Assembly (NCBI RefSeq): GCF_004001045.1
Contig: NZ_BIMK01000010.1
Coordinates: forward strand, 62,001-126,000
DNA length: 64,000 bases
DNA from: Paenibacillus chibensis
Lineage (GTDB): Bacteria; Bacillota; Bacilli; Paenibacillales; Paenibacillaceae
Reading direction: 5' to 3'
Position 1 is the stretch's first letter. Each line of letters opens with the position of its first letter. Position numbers and translations under genes: made by a program. The notes under the pieces were generated by a model that did not search any database, had not been told where the DNA came from, and saw only the letters and a list, made by a program, of their open reading frames with translations. Below are positions 61,620 through 64,000 of this stretch, one piece after another.

Positions 61620-61630
61620 TTTGCCGCAAA
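61620..61630. promoter_or_regulatory. LacI-type operator b
   Basis: TTTGC-C-GCAAA, perfect arms around a single central base, in the middle of the 495-base gap. Apart from these sites, the gap holds only AT-rich sequence. Confidence 0.5.
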
Positions 61631-61791
61631 TTTACCCAAATCTTTCGGGACCATGCCTTGTTTATTTTCGTTTGACCTTCGATCCTATTTGTCATAACAT
61701 GAATAGATACAAGCTATATTTAACTCGCATTTTCCCATCAAAATCATCATCCGGAATTAGGATTATTCATACTTCTTCTGTATCATGATGA

Positions 61792-61804
61792 ATTTGCGGC
61801 AAAT
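61792..61804. promoter_or_regulatory. LacI-type operator c
   Basis: ATTTGC-G-GCAAAT, a perfect 13-base odd palindrome 28 bases before the lacI ATG, well placed for autorepression. Confidence 0.6.
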
Positions 61805-61832
61805 ATATATATCAGTAAAGGACGGTCATACC

Positions 61833-62855
61833 ATGGCTACACTAAAGGACATCGCAAGCATTGTCGGCGTGTCGGTATCCACCGTTTCACGGGTGCTTTC
61901 CAATGAGAGCAACCGCTCCGTGAATTCGGAAACCAAAAAGAAAATCTGGGACACGGCGCGTGAGCTCGGCTACCAAGCCAAAAGCTCGGGCTCGCTCCCC
62001 AATCAGACCAAGCTTGTCGGCTGCATTGTTTCGACCATGCAAAACCGGCGTTATCACCCCTACTTTTCGGTGATGCTGGACGGCATCGACCAGGAGCTCG
62101 GGAAAAACGGCTACAAGCTCGCATTTACTTATACGCAGGAGGAGCTGCAGAAGCCCGAGTCGCTGAAACAAATGCTGCAGGATAACCATATCGAAGGCAT
62201 GATTCTGATCGAAGGCATTGACGAAACGATTTATCGTCAAATCCGCAAGCATGATTGTCCTATCGTCGGCATTGACGTGCAGGACAGCAGCATCCCCGTT
62301 GTATCCTATGACCGGGTTGAAGCGGCACGGACCGCTGTCTCCCATATGACGCAGCAGGGCCACCGGGACATTCTCTTTATCGGGGGTACCGGTTTATCCG
62401 GCAAAATGGAGCGCGAGAAACGATTTAGAGGGTACAAGCAGGCGCTTGATGAAGCCGGGATCCCCTTCCATCCCGAACGCATCCTTGATGCGCAGTGGGA
62501 ACCGGATCAGGCTTACCAGCTCATGCTTTCTTTCCTTGAGCGCACATCCAAACCGTTGCCTACTGCGGTATTCGCGGCAAGTGACATTATGGCGATGGCG
62601 GCCATGCGGGCCATATCGGAAAAAGGCTATCGCATCCCTCAGGATTTTGCGGTCGTCGGATTCGACGATAACGAGCCATCCCGATACACCGTGCCGCCGC
62701 TGTCCACCATTCATATTCCGACTTACGAGATCGGCGCCATCGCGGCCAAAGCATTGCTTCAGTCAATCCGCGATCCCTATCCGCTGCCAGTCACGATCTC
62801 GGTACCGTTCGAGCCCAAGTTCCGCGCTTCAAGCGACTGGCAAGCCGGACGTTAA
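61833..62855 (+). CDS. LacI family regulator
   Basis: Repressor of 340 residues. The helix-turn-helix is TLKDIASIVGVSVSTVSRVLSNE, followed by the hinge and an effector domain (GMILIEGIDETIY, ILFIGGTGLSG, VVGFDDNEPSRYTVPPLSTI) resembling galactose-operon regulators of the GanR/LacR kind. AAAGGA lies ten bases before the ATG at 61833; an upstream ATG was not used. It probably controls itself and the divergent PfkB kinase genes. Confidence 0.9.
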   Translation: MATLKDIASIVGVSVSTVSRVLSNESNRSVNSETKKKIWDTARELGYQAKSSGSLPNQTKLVGCIVSTMQNRRYHPYFSVMLDGIDQELGKNGYKLAFTYTQEELQKPESLKQMLQDNHIEGMILIEGIDETIYRQIRKHDCPIVGIDVQDSSIPVVSYDRVEAARTAVSHMTQQGHRDILFIGGTGLSGKMEREKRFRGYKQALDEAGIPFHPERILDAQWEPDQAYQLMLSFLERTSKPLPTAVFAASDIMAMAAMRAISEKGYRIPQDFAVVGFDDNEPSRYTVPPLSTIHIPTYEIGAIAAKALLQSIRDPYPLPVTISVPFEPKFRASSDWQAGR

Positions 62856-62864
62856 TCCGAGAAG

Positions 62865-62909
62865 AAAAGGGCATTTCCATCAGGTCCGGTGACCAGGGAA
62901 ATGCCCTTT
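62865..62909. terminator. Bidirectional terminator
   Basis: Stem aaagggcatttcc / ggaaatgcccttt between the convergent lacI and histidine phosphatase genes, with A/T flanks on both sides. Confidence 0.85.
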
Positions 62910-62948
62910 CATATTTTCATAGAAATCATCCTGATTGCGATCCGCTCT

Positions 62949-63533
62949 TTAGAGATTGACCGCGTCCAAATGCCGGCGGCAATTGTACAAATCGCAGACC
63001 CACGCCTCATTCAGCTGCCGAACGAGCGTCACTGAGGTATTATGAAGATGCTCCTTCTCGCTCATGTCCGGAACCAGAGCCGGAAGCAGCGTCGCGATCA
63101 GCGCCCCGTGGCTCACCGCCAGGACCCGTTTCCCTGGATATCTTAAGCAAATATCCTCTACGGCTGCCATCCCCCGCTGAAGCATCGATTCATCCGATTC
63201 GATGCCGAGTTCCATGTCTCCCCAGTCTTCGCCCCACATCCGGATACGCTCGTCTTCCGTCGTTCCTTCCATTTTGCCGCAAGCCATTTCGCGCAGGCGT
63301 TCATCCAGATGGAGCGGGACGTTCAGCGCCGCCGCGATCGTTTCCGCCGTTTCCTTTGCCCGTGACAAATCGCTGGCATATATCGCGTCCCATTTTTCGT
63401 TTCTAAAACGCTCCGCCAAAGCCCGCGCCTGCGCCAGGCCCGTTTCGTTCAGCGGAACGTCGGTTTGCCCCTGTGCTCTTCTCTCCAAGTTCCAATCCGT
63501 TATGCCGTGTCTGACCCATCCGATCGTCGTCAT
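62949..63533 (-). CDS. Histidine phosphatase family protein (phosphoglycerate mutase-like)
   Basis: Phosphatase of 194 residues. The catalytic RHG motif is in WVRHGITDWN, with the second Arg in SDLSRAKETAE, the general acid Glu in LREMACGKMEG and the second His in AVSHGALI. Related to PhoE/GpmB-type broad-specificity phosphatases. TGGAGGCGG precedes the ATG. It is 18 bases downstream of fosB, with which it is probably co-transcribed. Confidence 0.9.
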   Translation of the reverse strand: MTTIGWVRHGITDWNLERRAQGQTDVPLNETGLAQARALAERFRNEKWDAIYASDLSRAKETAETIAAALNVPLHLDERLREMACGKMEGTTEDERIRMWGEDWGDMELGIESDESMLQRGMAAVEDICLRYPGKRVLAVSHGALIATLLPALVPDMSEKEHLHNTSVTLVRQLNEAWVCDLYNCRRHLDAVNL

Positions 63534-63551
63534 ATGCCGCCTCCAGTCATG

Positions 63552-63974
63552 TTATTCGCTATAAAAAGTCATATGATCCTTGTCTGCCCTGTAATAGTCC
63601 ATACGGTCCTGCAAACTCCCGGTGTGAAGCTCGAACCGGTGTCCGTCAGGATCCAGAAAATATACGGATCGTTTGTCCCTCTCGTCCCGCTCGCGCCCTG
63701 GAAGAATGCGCACTTCCCCGTCCCTCAGACGCTTCATCCATGCATCAAACTCTTCTTCGGCCACGGTAAAGGCGATATGGGTATACGTCATCGGCATCGG
63801 CTCACGCGCTACATCTTCCACGTTAAGCGCGATCCATAACCCGTTCAGATCAAAATACGCAAGGCTTCTCCCTTTCACCAACGGTTTCGCGCCAAGAATA
63901 CGCTCATAAAAATCCATCGAAGCCGTCAGATCCGAAACCGAAAAACATAAATGATTGATTCCCTGGATTTTCAT
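63552..63974 (-). CDS. fosB: FosB metallothiol transferase (fosfomycin resistance)
   Basis: Glyoxalase-fold enzyme of 140 residues that opens the epoxide of fosfomycin with bacillithiol or cysteine. The metal ligands His8 (INHLCFSVSDL), His66 (YTHIAF) and Glu115 (HRFELHTG) match the FosB set. The phosphonate-binding KRSVYFLDPDGH loop is present, and the length equals that of Bacillus FosB. AAAGGGG precedes the ATG at 63974. Its location in ordinary chromosomal context suggests intrinsic rather than mobile resistance. Confidence 0.93.
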   Translation of the reverse strand: MKIQGINHLCFSVSDLTASMDFYERILGAKPLVKGRSLAYFDLNGLWIALNVEDVAREPMPMTYTHIAFTVAEEEFDAWMKRLRDGEVRILPGRERDERDKRSVYFLDPDGHRFELHTGSLQDRMDYYRADKDHMTFYSE

Positions 63975-64000
63975 AAGAGCCCCTTTCAAGCCGTTGATAT

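Noticed and set aside
1-64000. CRISPR arrays, insertion sequences, prophage, tRNA or rRNA genes
   Set aside because: No regularly spaced repeats, transposase or integrase motifs, or structural RNA sequences were recognised.

Overview
The window looks like chromosomal DNA of a Paenibacillus-type, spore-forming Bacillota. The reasons are moderately high GC, strong AGGAGG-type ribosome binding sites with frequent GTG and TTG starts, two complete gerA-type spore-germinant receptor operons, an SLH-domain cell-wall glycosidase, a T-box in front of proS, a Zur-type zinc regulon, FosB and a YhgE/Pip protein. No rRNA, tRNA, phage, insertion sequence or CRISPR array was seen. The first gene is cut by the window edge.

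Layout. 1-1.3 kb: ABC-2 exporter. 1.5-2.3 kb: methyltransferase. 2.4-8.5 kb: zinc region (znuCBA, a COG0523 GTPase and a zinc alcohol dehydrogenase) carrying relics of a duplicated GTPase-dehydrogenase unit and three Zur-box-like palindromes. 8.5-10.5 kb: TetR regulator and MFS efflux pump with a palindromic operator. 10.5-20 kb: EamA transporter, a large BNR-repeat lipoprotein, an ArsR-MFS pair, an SLH-GH18 enzyme and two acetyltransferases. 20-22.2 kb: proS with its proline T-box. 22.2-34.4 kb: a sugar and nucleoside-salvage island on the minus strand (fucI, FGGY kinase, class II aldolase, a decayed T-box copy, a ribose-type ABC transporter, mtnK, mtnA) with a divergent LacI regulator. 34.5-35.8 kb: KtrB/TrkH potassium channel subunit, probably starting at AUU. 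35.9-40.2 kb: germinant receptor operon 1 (A-C-D-B). 40.3-41.9 kb: DesK/NarL-type two-component pair. 42-47.3 kb: polysaccharide deacetylase, LacY-like MFS, a truncated ECF sigma gene, a YfiT/DinB enzyme and YhgE. 47.3-51 kb: germinant receptor operon 2 (A-B-C). 51.1-54.6 kb: PadR regulator and an orphan CHASE3-HAMP-GAF hybrid kinase. 54.8-57.9 kb: TrpXYZ-like ABC transporter. 57.9-62.9 kb: HAD phosphatase, GNAT, two PfkB sugar kinases and a LacI regulator with three matching operator palindromes. 62.9-64 kb: histidine phosphatase and FosB.

How the genes work together. ZnuABC imports zinc and the GTPase probably distributes it; both are expected to be repressed by Zur. The 24.6-28.3 kb transporter lies directly in front of mtnK and mtnA, so it probably imports 5-methylthioribose or 5-deoxyribose for phosphorylation and isomerisation. 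The upstream class II aldolase could split the product to dihydroxyacetone phosphate as well as serving the fucose-type branch. The most unusual structures are the reciprocal decay of a duplicated GTPase-dehydrogenase unit and a promoter-bearing but tRNA-blind copy of the proS T-box leader about 7 kb from the original.
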